Assembly: GCF_016428595.1 (NCBI RefSeq)
Contig: NZ_JAELVQ010000017.1
Coordinates: 1-64,000, forward strand
Origin: Snuella sedimenti
GTDB lineage: Bacteria > Bacteroidota > Bacteroidia > Flavobacteriales > Flavobacteriaceae
Length of the DNA stretch: 64,000 nucleotides
Direction: 5' to 3'
A model generated the notes under the pieces. That model did not search any database. It saw only the letters and a list, made by a program, of their open reading frames with translations, and had not been told where the DNA came from. The translations under genes and the position numbers were made by a program. Within the stretch, counting starts at the first letter, position 1. Each line of letters begins with the position of its first letter. Below, piece after piece: positions 8,563-18,829 of the stretch.

Positions 8563-9834
8563 ATGCAACGCGACGAACAAATTTTTGAACTTATTCAAGC
8601 TGAGAAAGAACGCCAGTTACATGGTATTGAACTTATTGCATCAGAGAACTTTGTGAGCGACCAAGTGATGGAAGCTGCGGGCTCTGTTTTAACAAACAAA
8701 TATGCTGAGGGATATCCCGGAAAGCGTTATTACGGAGGTTGTGAAGTAGTTGATGAAGTAGAACAAATAGCTATAGATAGAGCAAAGGCTTTGTTCGGTG
8801 CTGCTTATGTAAATGTACAACCACATTCTGGTAGTCAGGCTAATACAGCAGTTTACCATGCTTGTTTAAAGCCAGGGGATAAAATTCTAGGTTTTGATCT
8901 GTCTCATGGAGGTCATTTAACACATGGTTCGCCAGTTAACTTTTCAGGTAAACTATACAATCCTGTATTTTATGGGGTAGAGCAGGAGACAGGTGTTTTA
9001 AATTACGATAAGATTCAGGAAATTGCTACCAAAGAACAACCCAAATTAATTATAGCTGGCGCTTCAGCATATTCTCGCGATATTGATTTTAAGCGTTTTA
9101 GAGAGATAGCAGATAGCGTTGGAGCTATTTTAATGGCCGATATCTCACATCCTGCCGGATTGATCGCTAAAGGCATTTTAAACGACCCGATACCACATTG
9201 TCATATTGTTACCACAACCACTCATAAGACCTTAAGGGGACCTAGAGGGGGGATGATTATGATGGGCGAGGATTTTGATAATCCATTTGGAATTACCTTA
9301 AAAAGCGGCAAGCTACGTAAAATGTCTTCTTTGTTGGATTCAGCAGTATTTCCAGGAAATCAAGGAGGACCGTTAGAGCACATTATTGCTGCTAAAGCGA
9401 TAGCTTTTGGTGAGGCCCTAAGTGATGATTTCTTAGAGTACCAATTGCAAGTAAAGCACAATGCTGCGGCTATGGCTAAAGCATTAGTTGCTAAAGACTA
9501 TAATATTATTTCGGGAGGTACAGATAACCATTGTATGCTTATCGATTTACGTAATAAAGATATATCGGGTAAAGAAGCCGAAGAAGCTTTGGTAAAAGCA
9601 GATATCACGGTGAACAAAAACATGGTACCTTTCGATGATAAGTCACCTTTTGTAACCTCTGGTATTCGTTTAGGCGTTGCTGCAGTTACGACACGTGGAT
9701 TAAAAGAAGCTGACATGGATGCTATTGTAACATTGATAGATGAGGTTATTACAAATCATGATAACGAAGTAGCTTTAGGAGCTGTAAGAGAAAAGGTGAA
9801 TGCCATGATGCAAGGAAAACCGTTATTTGCATAA
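8563..9834 (+). CDS. glyA: Serine hydroxymethyltransferase
   Basis: This PLP enzyme interconverts serine plus tetrahydrofolate with glycine plus 5,10-methylene-tetrahydrofolate in the cytoplasm. The 423-residue length is standard. The PLP lysine is K222 in [15 protein letters not shown]. Other family marks are ASENF near residue 27, [15 protein letters not shown] near 46-60, QPHSGSQAN near 86 and DISHPAGL near 193. It is monocistronic with a strong terminator. It supplies C1 units and so touches the same folate pool as the PurU and FAD-GcvT proteins at 54-57 kb, although it is not linked to them. Confidence 0.98.
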   Translation: MQRDEQIFELIQAEKERQLHGIELIASENFVSDQVMEAAGSVLTNKYAEGYPGKRYYGGCEVVDEVEQIAIDRAKALFGAAYVNVQPHSGSQANTAVYHACLKPGDKILGFDLSHGGHLTHGSPVNFSGKLYNPVFYGVEQETGVLNYDKIQEIATKEQPKLIIAGASAYSRDIDFKRFREIADSVGAILMADISHPAGLIAKGILNDPIPHCHIVTTTTHKTLRGPRGGMIMMGEDFDNPFGITLKSGKLRKMSSLLDSAVFPGNQGGPLEHIIAAKAIAFGEALSDDFLEYQLQVKHNAAAMAKALVAKDYNIISGGTDNHCMLIDLRNKDISGKEAEEALVKADITVNKNMVPFDDKSPFVTSGIRLGVAAVTTRGLKEADMDAIVTLIDEVITNHDNEVALGAVREKVNAMMQGKPLFA

Positions 9835-9856
9835 TGCACCAATATAATTTAAGAAT

Positions 9857-9887
9857 AAAAAAATCCTGCTTTATGCAGGATTTTTTT
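9857..9887. terminator. Intrinsic terminator of glyA, possibly bidirectional
   Basis: AAAAAAATCCTGC (9857-9869) pairs perfectly with GCAGGATTTTTTT (9875-9887) around a five-base loop. The T-run on the plus strand ends glyA transcription. Confidence 0.9.
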
Positions 9888-9914
9888 ATTAACCCGTTTG
9901 TATTCTGATAAAAT

Positions 9915-9957
9915 CCTGTCAATTTGAGTGAAATTTGTATCGAGAACAGGTGTTTTG
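9915..9957. repeat. REP-like intergenic element
   Basis: The stretch contains TGTCAATTTGAGTGA and GTATCGAGAACAGG, with CCTGT and ACAGG as terminal inverted ends. It resembles the dispersed short intergenic repeats with GTATCGAGAA cores that I recall from flavobacterial genomes. Only one copy is in the window, so the call rests on recollection. Confidence 0.35.
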
Positions 9958-10042
9958 ATTTTTAAACTAGCTTTCCAATTAGTTGAGCTTTACAGAACAG
10001 ACATATGATTACTGTTTTAGTTCAAAATGCACAACGGTTTTT

Positions 10043-11611
10043 TTATTGGTTATCCTCTTCAAATATAATATGCTGGTAGGCTCCTAAATCGGGAGCGGCG
10101 GTTCTGTTAACATTTAAAATATCTGTAGGAACCTGTGTTGCAAATAAAGCAGTCCCTTTATTTATGGCATTAGATTCTGAACCAATGATCAATTGATTTG
10201 TTGATGGATCTTTAAAGTCGGGAGTAGCATTAAAAACGTTATTTTCATAACGATTGGAGTCATTTAAATCGTAGTTAGGCCCGGTAAAATTGTTGTTCGA
10301 GTCTTGAAAGCGAATTAAACAATTAGTAAACTTAAAGTTAAATGTTACGGCATCGTCTTCAATTTCGTCCAATAGAATTTCTGGATTATCATTGCCATAA
10401 ATAATGCAGTTATTAAAGTTTGCTTCCGCTAAATCGGTTACATGAGTAACACCTTCGTCATCGATGGTGTAATTGTTTAACAAGAGCGCAGGGAACTGTC
10501 TAAATCCATTAGACCAATAATTAGCAATCGTACTATGGGTGAAGTTGTATTTACCACCAAAAACACCTGCAAACGATGATTTTCCAGAGTTGTTTATAAC
10601 GACATTTTCGCCTGTTATAGAGGTGTTTCTGCCAAGTATACCAAAATTACTGGAATTATAGATTTGTGAATTGGTTATGCTTAGCTTGCTAGATACGGCA
10701 TTGACCTCACCATCACATAAAATACCAACTGAGGCATTTTTAATGGTAGCATAGTTAATTTGGTTATCTATACTGCCCTCAAAAAGCCAAATAGTTCCCC
10801 ATTGTCCGGGCGTATCGGCAAAGGCTGGTTCCAGGCGGTCACCTTCAAAAATAACGTCATTTTCCAAAAGTTCTTGATTCGTACTATAAGAGCCATTTAC
10901 CTTTAATGATGCGCCATTGGTAACAATTAATCCGGATTCGGCATGAAAATGAATACGGGCTCCGGCATCAATGGTTAATGTTTCTCCATTAGGAACAGCA
11001 GCAAACCCATAAATAACATAGGGTTTTTCGTTGGTAAAGTTAAGTTCTTCGGGGAGTAACTCACGACCTTGTAATTGCGTTTCAACCGCTTCTCCATCAA
11101 TATTAAGAGTTAAGGTTTCAATAATCTTGGTTGTATTATCCCTATTTGGATATATAAAAACAGCATCTTTAACAAGGGTAACCAGAGGCACTTTTTGTTG
11201 GTTAGTACCCGAATCGAATTCAATCGCATCCGTATATAAAAATTGATTTTCTGTAGTAGACTTGTTAGCTATGTCTACCGTGGTTTCAATAAAGACATAT
11301 AAACTGTCCTTGGCTAGTATTTCAATATTTTCAAAGGTTTTCCCATGGATACCATCTATATTCAGTCTGTATTCTGAGTTTTCTTCCCTACCTAACTTTA
11401 CCGACGGAATAACAATATCTTTGTTACTTCTGTTATATACTTTTAATTGATAGGTGCTAGATCCAATATTTGTAAAAACAGTGTCTAAATAAACTGTGTC
11501 CTTAGAGAATTCTAGTGTTCCGGTACTTGGTGAAAACTCAAAATCTTTCCGGCAGGAACTCCATAACAGCAAAAATACTAATGTAAGTACAAAATATGCC
11601 GGGTGTTTCAT
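10043..11611 (-). CDS. Surface lipoprotein with right-handed parallel beta-helix
   Basis: This 522-residue protein has a signal peptide and lipobox (WSSC, Cys about 20). After a beta-sandwich-like N-terminal half, residues about 200-470 carry short, regularly spaced Ile/Val/Asn-rich turns typical of right-handed parallel beta-helix proteins. It ends in APDLGAYQH, a pattern seen at the end of choice-of-anchor Q proteins. Such folds often bind or cleave polysaccharides, but no polysaccharide lyase catalytic residues could be identified. It is probably outer-membrane anchored and stands alone. Confidence 0.65.
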   Translation of the reverse strand: MKHPAYFVLTLVFLLLWSSCRKDFEFSPSTGTLEFSKDTVYLDTVFTNIGSSTYQLKVYNRSNKDIVIPSVKLGREENSEYRLNIDGIHGKTFENIEILAKDSLYVFIETTVDIANKSTTENQFLYTDAIEFDSGTNQQKVPLVTLVKDAVFIYPNRDNTTKIIETLTLNIDGEAVETQLQGRELLPEELNFTNEKPYVIYGFAAVPNGETLTIDAGARIHFHAESGLIVTNGASLKVNGSYSTNQELLENDVIFEGDRLEPAFADTPGQWGTIWLFEGSIDNQINYATIKNASVGILCDGEVNAVSSKLSITNSQIYNSSNFGILGRNTSITGENVVINNSGKSSFAGVFGGKYNFTHSTIANYWSNGFRQFPALLLNNYTIDDEGVTHVTDLAEANFNNCIIYGNDNPEILLDEIEDDAVTFNFKFTNCLIRFQDSNNNFTGPNYDLNDSNRYENNVFNATPDFKDPSTNQLIIGSESNAINKGTALFATQVPTDILNVNRTAAPDLGAYQHIIFEEDNQ

Positions 11612-11708
11612 AAATAGATAAAGTTTAACAGGTAGTATTAGTGTAAAATAGTTTAATACAAAAAACTAAAATATAACTTAAAAAAAGAGAATTTAGTATT
11701 TAAAGGAA

Positions 11709-12101
11709 TTATTTTAAAAAGAGATTTTTTATGTCTTGTGTAATTCTAGTAGGCTTCTTTGTTTCCGATTTAATTAAGCACCAGGTAGTTTCTGATTTGG
11801 CCAATAATTCATTGGTTCGTTCATTAATAATTTCAACAATTCGAGTACTTTTAACCCCTTCTGATTTAGTGATATAGGTCTTTAGTTTTATAACATCATT
11901 TAACAAGGCTTCACCTTTATACTCTATAAAATGGGATACCATTACCCAGAAATAGGTGTCTAGTATTGATTTTGAAGCTTTTTGAAGCCAGTGATTTTTG
12001 GCTATATTTTGAACCCATTGCACATAACTCACATTGTTTACATGATTAAGATCGTCTAAATCATTTTTAGTAACGGTTAATATGGCTTCGTAACATTGCA
12101 T
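11709..12101 (-). CDS. Acyl-CoA thioesterase, hotdog fold
   Basis: This 130-residue protein has the 4HBT/YbgC-type N-terminal signature DLNHVNNVSYVQWVQ, where the Asn/His region surrounds the active site. It hydrolyses acyl-CoA (or acyl-ACP) thioesters in the cytoplasm. Length and motif fit the FadM/YbgC group. The natural acyl substrate cannot be told from sequence. It lies in a monocistronic position with the MITE-like element 53 bp upstream of its start. Confidence 0.85.
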   Translation of the reverse strand: MQCYEAILTVTKNDLDDLNHVNNVSYVQWVQNIAKNHWLQKASKSILDTYFWVMVSHFIEYKGEALLNDVIKLKTYITKSEGVKSTRIVEIINERTNELLAKSETTWCLIKSETKKPTRITQDIKNLFLK

Positions 12102-12153
12102 AATAGTTATTTAAGTACAAAAATAAGTCTTATTTTTTGTTTCCAACATTATT

Positions 12154-12314
12154 GAGACTGTTTAAAATTCGTTTTTGAAATCTGTTATAGGTCATTTTTT
12201 TGCCAACTAAGGCTTTAAAACCGGAGTTTAGCAGCGCTAAATGAGGATTTTCATAACGAAAAGTGGTGAAAAAAGGGGCATAACAAAACCAAAAGGTGGA
12301 ATTTAAACAGTCTC
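12154..12314. repeat. MITE-like inverted-repeat element
   Basis: GAGACTGTTTAAAATTC (12154-12170) and GAATTTAAACAGTCTC (12299-12314) are inverted copies differing by one base insertion. The similarity continues inward: after CTGTTAT on the left and its counterpart on the right there are T-runs and CCA in register. The centre has TTTAGC and GCTAAA around AGC. The whole 161 bp can fold into one long imperfect hairpin and has no coding frame. GAGACTGT-type ends recall IS256-like elements. No target duplication is visible (acattatt versus ttagtaat). Confidence 0.55.
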
Positions 12315-12379
12315 TTAGTAATACGAAAAATTTATTAACAAGGTTTTGAGAAAATAAAATTTATTTCTAATATTGTATC

Positions 12380-12397
12380 CTGTGCTGTTCTGTGCTG
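12380..12397. promoter_or_regulatory. Direct repeat upstream of the xylose regulator
   Basis: CTGTGCTG occurs at 12380-12387 and 12390-12397, one helical turn apart, 46 bp before the regulator start. It may be an operator for autoregulation. No consensus is known to me. Confidence 0.35.
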
Positions 12398-12443
12398 CTT
12401 TTATATGTAGACACAAAAAATAACAATTTTAGAAAGTAAATTG

Positions 12444-13448
12444 ATGATGAGTAACAACAAGCTCAAGTTGGTTCTGGATGATAATTTGGGTATTCCTAAA
12501 TATCAACAAATAATAAATGCTGTTACAGAAGGGCTGGAGAACAATGTTTTAAAAATAGGCGATTTATTACCATCCATTAATGCATTCAGTAAAGATTATG
12601 GAATGGCACGGGATACTGTTTTTAAGGCGTATTCCCAGTTAAAGAAGGATGGCATTGTTAAATCTACGCCTAACAAAGGGTATTTTATTTCAGGAAATAG
12701 TATCAAGGTGCTTTTAGTTTTAGACACCTTTAAAGCCTATAAAGAAGTATTGTATGGGGCTTTTATCAATAATTTGCCAGATAATATTATTGTCGATCTT
12801 CAATTTCACCACTATAACCCCGATAATTTTAAAACCATATTTAGGAATACCAAAGGTAAATATTATAAGTATGTGGTCATGGGATTTGATCATAAGGAAG
12901 TGCCTCGTGTGCTTTCAGAAATTGATAAAGACAAGTTGTTATTAATTGATTGGAATGTGCATTCTAATTCCGACAACAATTATGTGTTTCAAGATTTTGG
13001 CAAAGCCTTTTACGAAACATTGGTAGATATTAAAAACAGATTTAAAAAATACAAGTCCTTAAGTTTCATATATCCCGAGTTTACGTATCACCCTAAGGAA
13101 ACTCTTATCTTTTTTGAGAAGTTCTGTGAAGAGCATCAATTCGATTACAACATCGTTGATAACTCTAAAGCCTTTAAGGTAGAAAGGGGTATAGCCTATA
13201 TAAGTGTAAGTGATCGCATTTTGGGTAAGTTTTTGGAGCAATGCCGAGATAAAGCCTTAGAGCCAGGTGTTGATGTAGGTTTCCTATCATATAATGAGAC
13301 ACCAATGAAAAAGTTTATATATAAGGGAATTACAGTCGTATCAACCAATTTTGAAGCCTTGGGCATAAAAGCGGCAGAGTTTGTTACCACTAATGAATCT
13401 ATACAGTGTTATATACCCACTAAAATTGCAATTAGAGAATCGTTATAA
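12444..13448 (+). CDS. GntR-type regulator with LacI-like sensor domain, xylose operon
   Basis: The N terminus (about residues 12-78) is a GntR winged helix: PKYQQIINAVTEGL, then LPSINAFSKDYGMARDTVFKAY and DGIVKSTPNKGYFI. The remaining 250 residues look like a periplasmic-binding-protein-type effector domain, as in Bacteroidota sugar regulators. I use the ATG at 12444; the longer frame begins at TTG. The gene ends 2 bp before xylB, so it heads the xylose operon and probably senses xylose or a xylo-oligosaccharide (inference from context). A direct repeat upstream may be its operator. Confidence 0.85.
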   Translation: MMSNNKLKLVLDDNLGIPKYQQIINAVTEGLENNVLKIGDLLPSINAFSKDYGMARDTVFKAYSQLKKDGIVKSTPNKGYFISGNSIKVLLVLDTFKAYKEVLYGAFINNLPDNIIVDLQFHHYNPDNFKTIFRNTKGKYYKYVVMGFDHKEVPRVLSEIDKDKLLLIDWNVHSNSDNNYVFQDFGKAFYETLVDIKNRFKKYKSLSFIYPEFTYHPKETLIFFEKFCEEHQFDYNIVDNSKAFKVERGIAYISVSDRILGKFLEQCRDKALEPGVDVGFLSYNETPMKKFIYKGITVVSTNFEALGIKAAEFVTTNESIQCYIPTKIAIRESL

Positions 13449-13450
13449 AT

Positions 13451-14938
13451 ATGTATTACTTAGGATTAGATATAGGAAGTTCATCCATTAAAGCAGCTTT
13501 GGTTGAAGCAACTACAGGAAAACGTAAAGGCCTTGTTCAGGAGCCCGAAACAGAAATGAGTATACTCGCCTTAAAAAATGGTTGGGCCGAACAAGATCCG
13601 GATGTTTGGTGGCAACATGTTTGTGCAGCCATCAATAGGTTAAAGGCACAATACCACGTTTCTGGAGAACAAATTAAAGGTATCGGGATTTCGTATCAAA
13701 TGCACGGTTTGGTCTTAGTTGATAAAGCAGGGAACCCGCTACGAAATAGCATTATTTGGTGCGATAGCCGTGCTGTGGAAATTGGAAATAAAGCCTTTCA
13801 GGGTTTGGGAGCAGATACCTGTGCCGGTCATGTGCTAAATTCACCAGCCAATTTTACTGCCTCCAAATTAAAATGGGTAAAAGACAATGAGCCTGAAATT
13901 TACAAACAGGCCTATAAGTTTATGCTGCCTGGCGATTATATTGCTTATAAGTTTTCTAATCAGATCAATACAACCATATCAGGATTATCTGAAGGGATCT
14001 TTTGGGATTTTAAGGACGATGCTATTGCCAAATTTCTTTTAGAGTATTACGGTATTGAAATGTCTTTGGTACCAGATATAGTGGATACTTTCGGAGAACA
14101 ATCAGTAGTTGATAAAAAGGGAGCAGAAGAAAGTGGTTTAATTATAGGGACTCCTATCTTTTATCGCGCTGGCGACCAGCCTAACAATGCATTGTCATTA
14201 AATGTCTTTAATCCCGGAGAAGTAGCAGCTACAGGAGGTACTTCGGGTGTGGTATATGCGGTTACAGATAAACTTTCGGGTAAAGAACATACGCGGGTTA
14301 ACAATTTTGCACATGTAAATTATAAAAAGTCAGAACCGCGAATTGGAAAACTGTTAAACATTAACGGTGCAGGTATTCAATACCGTTGGTTACTCAATAA
14401 TTTAGATGTAAGCTCATACGAGGAGATGAATACTTTGGCGGCAGAAGTGCCAATAGGATCAGATGGTGTTTGTTTGATTCCCTTTGGGAATGGAGCAGAA
14501 CGCATGTTAAATAATAGGGAAGTTGGTACACGGCTGTTAAATATCAATTTAAATAATCATGGCAGGGGACACATTTGCAGAGCTGCTTTAGAGGGTATTG
14601 CATTTTCTTTTGTCTATGGGATGGAGATATTAAAATCTGACGGTATTGAGGCTAAAGTGATACGAGCTGGAAATGACAATTTGTTCCGTTCAGAACTATT
14701 TGCAAACACAGTCGCTACTTTAATAGATCAGGAAATTGAGATTTACAATACAACAGGTGCTATTGGTGCGGCAAGAGCAGCAGGTTTATACAAAGGAGGT
14801 ACAGAAACTTTTGGAAAATGGATTGTTGAAAACGACCTTATTACAACATTTAAGCCAACAGCCGATAAAACCTTGTATTTGGAGGCTTATAAAAGATGGA
14901 AAGAAGAATTAGAGTTAGTAATAGAATCAAAAAAATAA
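13451..14938 (+). CDS. xylB: Xylulokinase
   Basis: This FGGY-family sugar kinase phosphorylates D-xylulose with ATP to xylulose 5-phosphate. The first motif is [15 protein letters not shown] (ATPase phosphate-1 loop), and [14 protein letters not shown] with [10 protein letters not shown] is the sugar-binding pattern of xylulokinases. GGTSGVVYA marks the phosphate-2 region. The 495-residue length is normal. It lies between the regulator (2 bp gap) and xylA (7 bp gap), which fixes the substrate among FGGY kinases. Confidence 0.95.
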   Translation: MYYLGLDIGSSSIKAALVEATTGKRKGLVQEPETEMSILALKNGWAEQDPDVWWQHVCAAINRLKAQYHVSGEQIKGIGISYQMHGLVLVDKAGNPLRNSIIWCDSRAVEIGNKAFQGLGADTCAGHVLNSPANFTASKLKWVKDNEPEIYKQAYKFMLPGDYIAYKFSNQINTTISGLSEGIFWDFKDDAIAKFLLEYYGIEMSLVPDIVDTFGEQSVVDKKGAEESGLIIGTPIFYRAGDQPNNALSLNVFNPGEVAATGGTSGVVYAVTDKLSGKEHTRVNNFAHVNYKKSEPRIGKLLNINGAGIQYRWLLNNLDVSSYEEMNTLAAEVPIGSDGVCLIPFGNGAERMLNNREVGTRLLNINLNNHGRGHICRAALEGIAFSFVYGMEILKSDGIEAKVIRAGNDNLFRSELFANTVATLIDQEIEIYNTTGAIGAARAAGLYKGGTETFGKWIVENDLITTFKPTADKTLYLEAYKRWKEELELVIESKK

Positions 14939-14945
14939 TAACATC

Positions 14946-16271
14946 ATGGCAATTTTAGGAGACAAAGAATACTTTAAAGGTATTGAGACAATTAAATATG
15001 AGGGAAAAGAATCAGATAACCCCTTAGCTTTTAAATACTATAATCCCGATCAGGTTGTAGCGGGAAAAACCATGCGCGAGCATTTTAAATTTGCAATAGC
15101 TTATTGGCATACCTTCTGCGGACAAGGAAGTGATCCGTTTGGCCCAGGAACACAAAACTTTGCATGGGACCAGTCTTCAGATCCTATTCAGGCAGCAAAG
15201 GATAAAGCGGATGCTGCTTTTGAGTTTATTAGTAAAATGGGCTTCGATTATTTTTGTTTTCACGATTACGATTTGGTTCAGGAAGGAGCAACCTTTGCTG
15301 AATCTGAAAAAAGATTGGTCGCCATAACCGAGTATATCAAGCAAAAGAAAGCCAATTCAGGTATTAAGTTGTTGTGGGGAACAGCTAATTGCTTTTCCAA
15401 TCCGCGTTATATGAATGGGGCTGCGACCAATCCAGATTTTAATGTGGTAGCTAGAGCAGGCGGACAGATAAAGCTGGCTTTGGACGCTACGATAGCATTA
15501 GATGGTGAAAACTATGTGTTTTGGGGTGGACGAGAAGGCTATATGTCCTTGCTTAATACCGATATGGGGCGTGAACTGGACCATATTGGGCAATTTTTGT
15601 CAATGGCGAGAGATTATGCCAGAGCACAAGGGTTTAAAGGGAATTTCTTTATAGAACCTAAACCAATGGAGCCCATGAAGCACCAATACGATTTCGATGC
15701 CGCTACAGCAATAGGGTTTTTGCACAAGTATGGGTTAGAAAAGGATTTTAAGATGAATATAGAAGTTAACCATGCTACGCTTGCACAGCATACCTTCCAG
15801 CATGAAATGCAAGTTGCGGCCAATGCCGGTATGTTAGGAAGTTTAGATGCTAACAGAGGCGATTACCAGAATGGTTGGGATACAGATCAGTTTCCTAACA
15901 ACATTCAGGAAACTACAGAGGCCATGCTCGTATTCTTAAAGGCTGGCGGACTTCAGGGAGGCGGTATTAATTTCGATGCCAAAATAAGAAGGAATTCTAC
16001 CGATATGGAAGATGTGTTCTATGCACATATCGGTGGTGCCGATACATTTGCCCGCGCCTTGCTAATTGCCGATAAGATTATTAGTTCCTCTCCTTACGAA
16101 GCATTAAGGGAAAAACGATATAGTTCGTTCGACACTGGTAAAGGAAAGGATTTTGAAGCTGGAAAATTGAATTTAAAAGATTTATATGAGATAGCGCAAG
16201 ACAATGGTGAATTAACACTGCAAAGTGGCAAACAAGAATTGTTTGAAAATATAATTAGCCAATACATATAA
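14946..16271 (+). CDS. xylA: Xylose isomerase
   Basis: This enzyme isomerises D-xylose to D-xylulose in the cytoplasm with two divalent metals. The 441-residue form with an N-terminal extension (class II) is seen. The catalytic His lies in CFHDYDL near residue 103. Metal ligands lie in [15 protein letters not shown] (Glu), [17 protein letters not shown] (Glu, His) and [18 protein letters not shown] (Asp residues). It follows xylB by 7 bp and precedes the symporter gene by 12 bp, in one operon. Confidence 0.98.
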   Translation: MAILGDKEYFKGIETIKYEGKESDNPLAFKYYNPDQVVAGKTMREHFKFAIAYWHTFCGQGSDPFGPGTQNFAWDQSSDPIQAAKDKADAAFEFISKMGFDYFCFHDYDLVQEGATFAESEKRLVAITEYIKQKKANSGIKLLWGTANCFSNPRYMNGAATNPDFNVVARAGGQIKLALDATIALDGENYVFWGGREGYMSLLNTDMGRELDHIGQFLSMARDYARAQGFKGNFFIEPKPMEPMKHQYDFDAATAIGFLHKYGLEKDFKMNIEVNHATLAQHTFQHEMQVAANAGMLGSLDANRGDYQNGWDTDQFPNNIQETTEAMLVFLKAGGLQGGGINFDAKIRRNSTDMEDVFYAHIGGADTFARALLIADKIISSSPYEALREKRYSSFDTGKGKDFEAGKLNLKDLYEIAQDNGELTLQSGKQELFENIISQYI

Positions 16272-16283
16272 TATAAAGAAGGT

Positions 16284-17951
16284 ATGGGTACTGTACTGGA
16301 AAGTTGGGACTGGGTAGTCTTAGGAATTTATTTTGTAGCCCTTATTGCTGTCGCAGTGTGGGTTGTTTTACAAAAAAACAAAAATACTGAAGATTATTTT
16401 TTGGCTGGTCGTAATGTGGGATGGTTTGTAATAGGAGCCTCCATATTTGCTTCCAACATTGGGTCGGAGCATGTTGTGGGTTTGGCAGGAACGGGGTTCG
16501 AATCCGGAACACCCATGGCCCATTACGAACTGCATGCGTGGATTGTATTGCTTTTGGGGTGGTTATTTTTGCCTTTTTATATCCGAAGTGGAGCCTTTAC
16601 CATGCCCGAATTTCTAGAAAAAAGGTTCGATAGCCGATCCCGTTGGTTTTTGTCCCTTTTTTCTTTAGTAGGCTACGTGTTAACTAAAGTATCCGTTACC
16701 ATTTATGCAGGCGGTATTGTTGTGTCCGAATTATTGGGGATCCCTTTTTGGTATGGAGCCATAGGGATTGTCATTTTTACAGGAGTTTATACCGTTATAG
16801 GGGGAATGAAAGCTGTGATCTATACTGAAACCCTACAAACCATAATTCTTATTTTGGGATCTGTAATTATTACTTATTTGGGACTCCAAGAGGTCGGTGG
16901 ATGGAGACAACTTTCAAGCACTGTTACAAATGTTAGTCCCGAACATTTTAATATGTGGCGTCCAATGAGTGATCCCGATTTTCCTTGGACAGGCCTGTTA
17001 TTTGGGGGGACTATCGTTGGTATTTGGTATTGGTGTACCGATCAATACATTGTACAGAGAACACTCGCTGCAAATAATATTAAGGTTGGTAGAAGAGGCG
17101 CTATTTTTGGAGCGTATTTAAAATTGCTTCCCATTTTTATTTTTTTGATACCGGGTATTATTGCTTTTGCTTTGAGCATTCAAAATCCTGATGTTTTTGG
17201 ATTGGATAAGGCAGACCGGGCTTTTCCCATGCTTGTTAAGACTTTGTTGCCAATAGGTCTAAAAGGCTTGGTCGCTGGAGGATTAATGGCAGCTTTGATG
17301 AGTTCGCTAGCATCCGTGTTTAATTCGTGTTCAACCATTTTTACCATCGATATATATAAAAAGTTGAAGCCTAATAAGACAGAGAAGGAGTTGTTGAATA
17401 TTGGCAAAGTAGCTACAACTGCAATCGTGTTTTTAGGGATATTGTGGATTCCAATTATGGAAAAGATAGGCGGTGGCGTTATGTACCAGTACCTTCAAAA
17501 TGTACAGTCTTATATTGCGCCTCCAGTAACAGCCGTATTCCTATTGGGGATTATCTGGCGACGAACCAATTCCCAGGCCGCAATAACCACATTACTTACT
17601 GGACTTGGGTTGCTTATAATACGTTTGGCATCAGAGATATATTATCAACCACAAATAAATCATTTTAGAGAAACCGGAGAGCAGGTAGCGTCAGGGATCA
17701 TGTATGGTTTTGCCACGATCAACTTTGCGCATATGGCAATCTTTATGTTTGTATTTTCAGTAGGGCTGTGTCTTTTAGTAAGCATAACAACCAATCCACC
17801 AAATTATGAGCGTATAAAAGGCTTGTCCTTTGGAACATTATCCCTCGAAGATAAGAGGCTGTCCAAAGACAGCTATAATAAAATTGATATAGTATTGTCT
17901 GTGTTATTGGTCATTATAGTCATAGGGATTTTGTCCTATTTTACTGGTTAA
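16284..17951 (+). CDS. Sodium:solute symporter, probable xylose carrier
   Basis: This 555-residue SSS/SGLT-family inner-membrane protein has many hydrophobic segments spread over its length. Family marks are the LAGRNVGWF start region, GSEHVVGLAGTGFESG and the WYWCTDQYIVQRTLAA region typical of sodium/sugar symporters of the SGLT type. It would import xylose or a related sugar with sodium. The substrate is inferred from its place as the last gene of the xyl operon. An intrinsic terminator follows 75 bp downstream. Confidence 0.88.
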   Translation: MGTVLESWDWVVLGIYFVALIAVAVWVVLQKNKNTEDYFLAGRNVGWFVIGASIFASNIGSEHVVGLAGTGFESGTPMAHYELHAWIVLLLGWLFLPFYIRSGAFTMPEFLEKRFDSRSRWFLSLFSLVGYVLTKVSVTIYAGGIVVSELLGIPFWYGAIGIVIFTGVYTVIGGMKAVIYTETLQTIILILGSVIITYLGLQEVGGWRQLSSTVTNVSPEHFNMWRPMSDPDFPWTGLLFGGTIVGIWYWCTDQYIVQRTLAANNIKVGRRGAIFGAYLKLLPIFIFLIPGIIAFALSIQNPDVFGLDKADRAFPMLVKTLLPIGLKGLVAGGLMAALMSSLASVFNSCSTIFTIDIYKKLKPNKTEKELLNIGKVATTAIVFLGILWIPIMEKIGGGVMYQYLQNVQSYIAPPVTAVFLLGIIWRRTNSQAAITTLLTGLGLLIIRLASEIYYQPQINHFRETGEQVASGIMYGFATINFAHMAIFMFVFSVGLCLLVSITTNPPNYERIKGLSFGTLSLEDKRLSKDSYNKIDIVLSVLLVIIVIGILSYFTG

Positions 17952-18026
17952 GGCTCGTTAAATAATATTGACAAGTATAATATAGTTATTAGAAATGCTT
18001 GTTTTGTATTTAGCATAATTAAGTTT

Positions 18027-18054
18027 AAGCACCCTCTAAAATGGGTGCTTTTTT
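18027..18054 (+). terminator. Intrinsic terminator of the xylose operon
   Basis: AAGCACCC (18027-18034) pairs with GGGTGCTT (18043-18050) around an eight-base loop, followed by a T-run. Confidence 0.85.
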
Positions 18055-18206
18055 GTTGTCAGTGCGTTGTATTGGCTAATAGTCTTGTAAAATTATGTCC
18101 CAAGAATTTTTTATCTTAGGGAAAGAAGTTGGTTTTAGTTTTGTAAATTAATTTATATTAGCACAGTCTTTTATTTCAAATATTTCCTGCAATTCTAAAT
18201 TGTTCT

Positions 18207-18761
18207 ATGCGGTCAAGAGATTTAAAGTTACTAGAAAAGCTTAAAAGTGGAGATGCTTCAGCGTTTAAGGAACTATTTGATCTGTATTATATGCCTTTAA
18301 GTGTTTATGCGTTAAAATTTTGTGGCTCGTTTTCGTTAGCAGAAGATATTGTACAAGAACTATTTGTTAAGTTGTGGGATGAAAAAACATTTATGAGTTT
18401 CAATAATGCTATTGGTCCCTATCTTTTTAAAGCGGTTAAGAACAATACCCTTCAAGCCTTAAAAAAGCGTTCCAGATATCGTTTTGAAGTGATCGACCAA
18501 CAGTTAGATTTGTTAATAGAAGAAGAAATGCCAGATATGGCTACTGTTGAAAAAGAGAAAAAGAAACTATATAAAGAAATTGAGGCGCTTCCTGAAAAGA
18601 GCAAGGGTGTTTTTAAAGCGATTGTTCTACAAAACATGAAATATAAAGAAGCAGCAGAGCACTTAGGTGTTTCTGTAAACACAGTAAAAACACACTATTC
18701 GAGAGCTTTAAAGCAACTTCGTAATTCGTTAGACGCTATTGTTTTAGTTCTTCTGGTTTAA
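18207..18761 (+). CDS. ECF RNA polymerase sigma factor (module 1)
   Basis: This 184-residue sigma-70 family ECF factor has region 2 at about residues 20-90 (YALKFCGSFSLAEDIVQELFVKLW) and region 4 at about 120-175 (AAEHLGVSVNTVKTHYSRALKQL helix-turn-helix). It belongs to the FecI-like group that Bacteroidota use to switch on SusC/D genes when the receptor signals. It lies 68 bp upstream of its anti-sigma gene on the same strand, the standard order. Its target is most likely the module 1 susCD operon. Confidence 0.93.
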   Translation: MRSRDLKLLEKLKSGDASAFKELFDLYYMPLSVYALKFCGSFSLAEDIVQELFVKLWDEKTFMSFNNAIGPYLFKAVKNNTLQALKKRSRYRFEVIDQQLDLLIEEEMPDMATVEKEKKKLYKEIEALPEKSKGVFKAIVLQNMKYKEAAEHLGVSVNTVKTHYSRALKQLRNSLDAIVLVLLV

Positions 18762-18829
18762 AAAAAATATATTTTTTTTCACCCATTTTTGGTCTTAAGC
18801 TATATATATAATATACAAGAGGTCAAATA

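Noticed and set aside
16495-16505. GGTTCGAATCC, looks like a tRNA T-arm
   Set aside because: It lies within the symporter gene in frame (encoding part of GTGFESGT), with no acceptor or anticodon stem around it.
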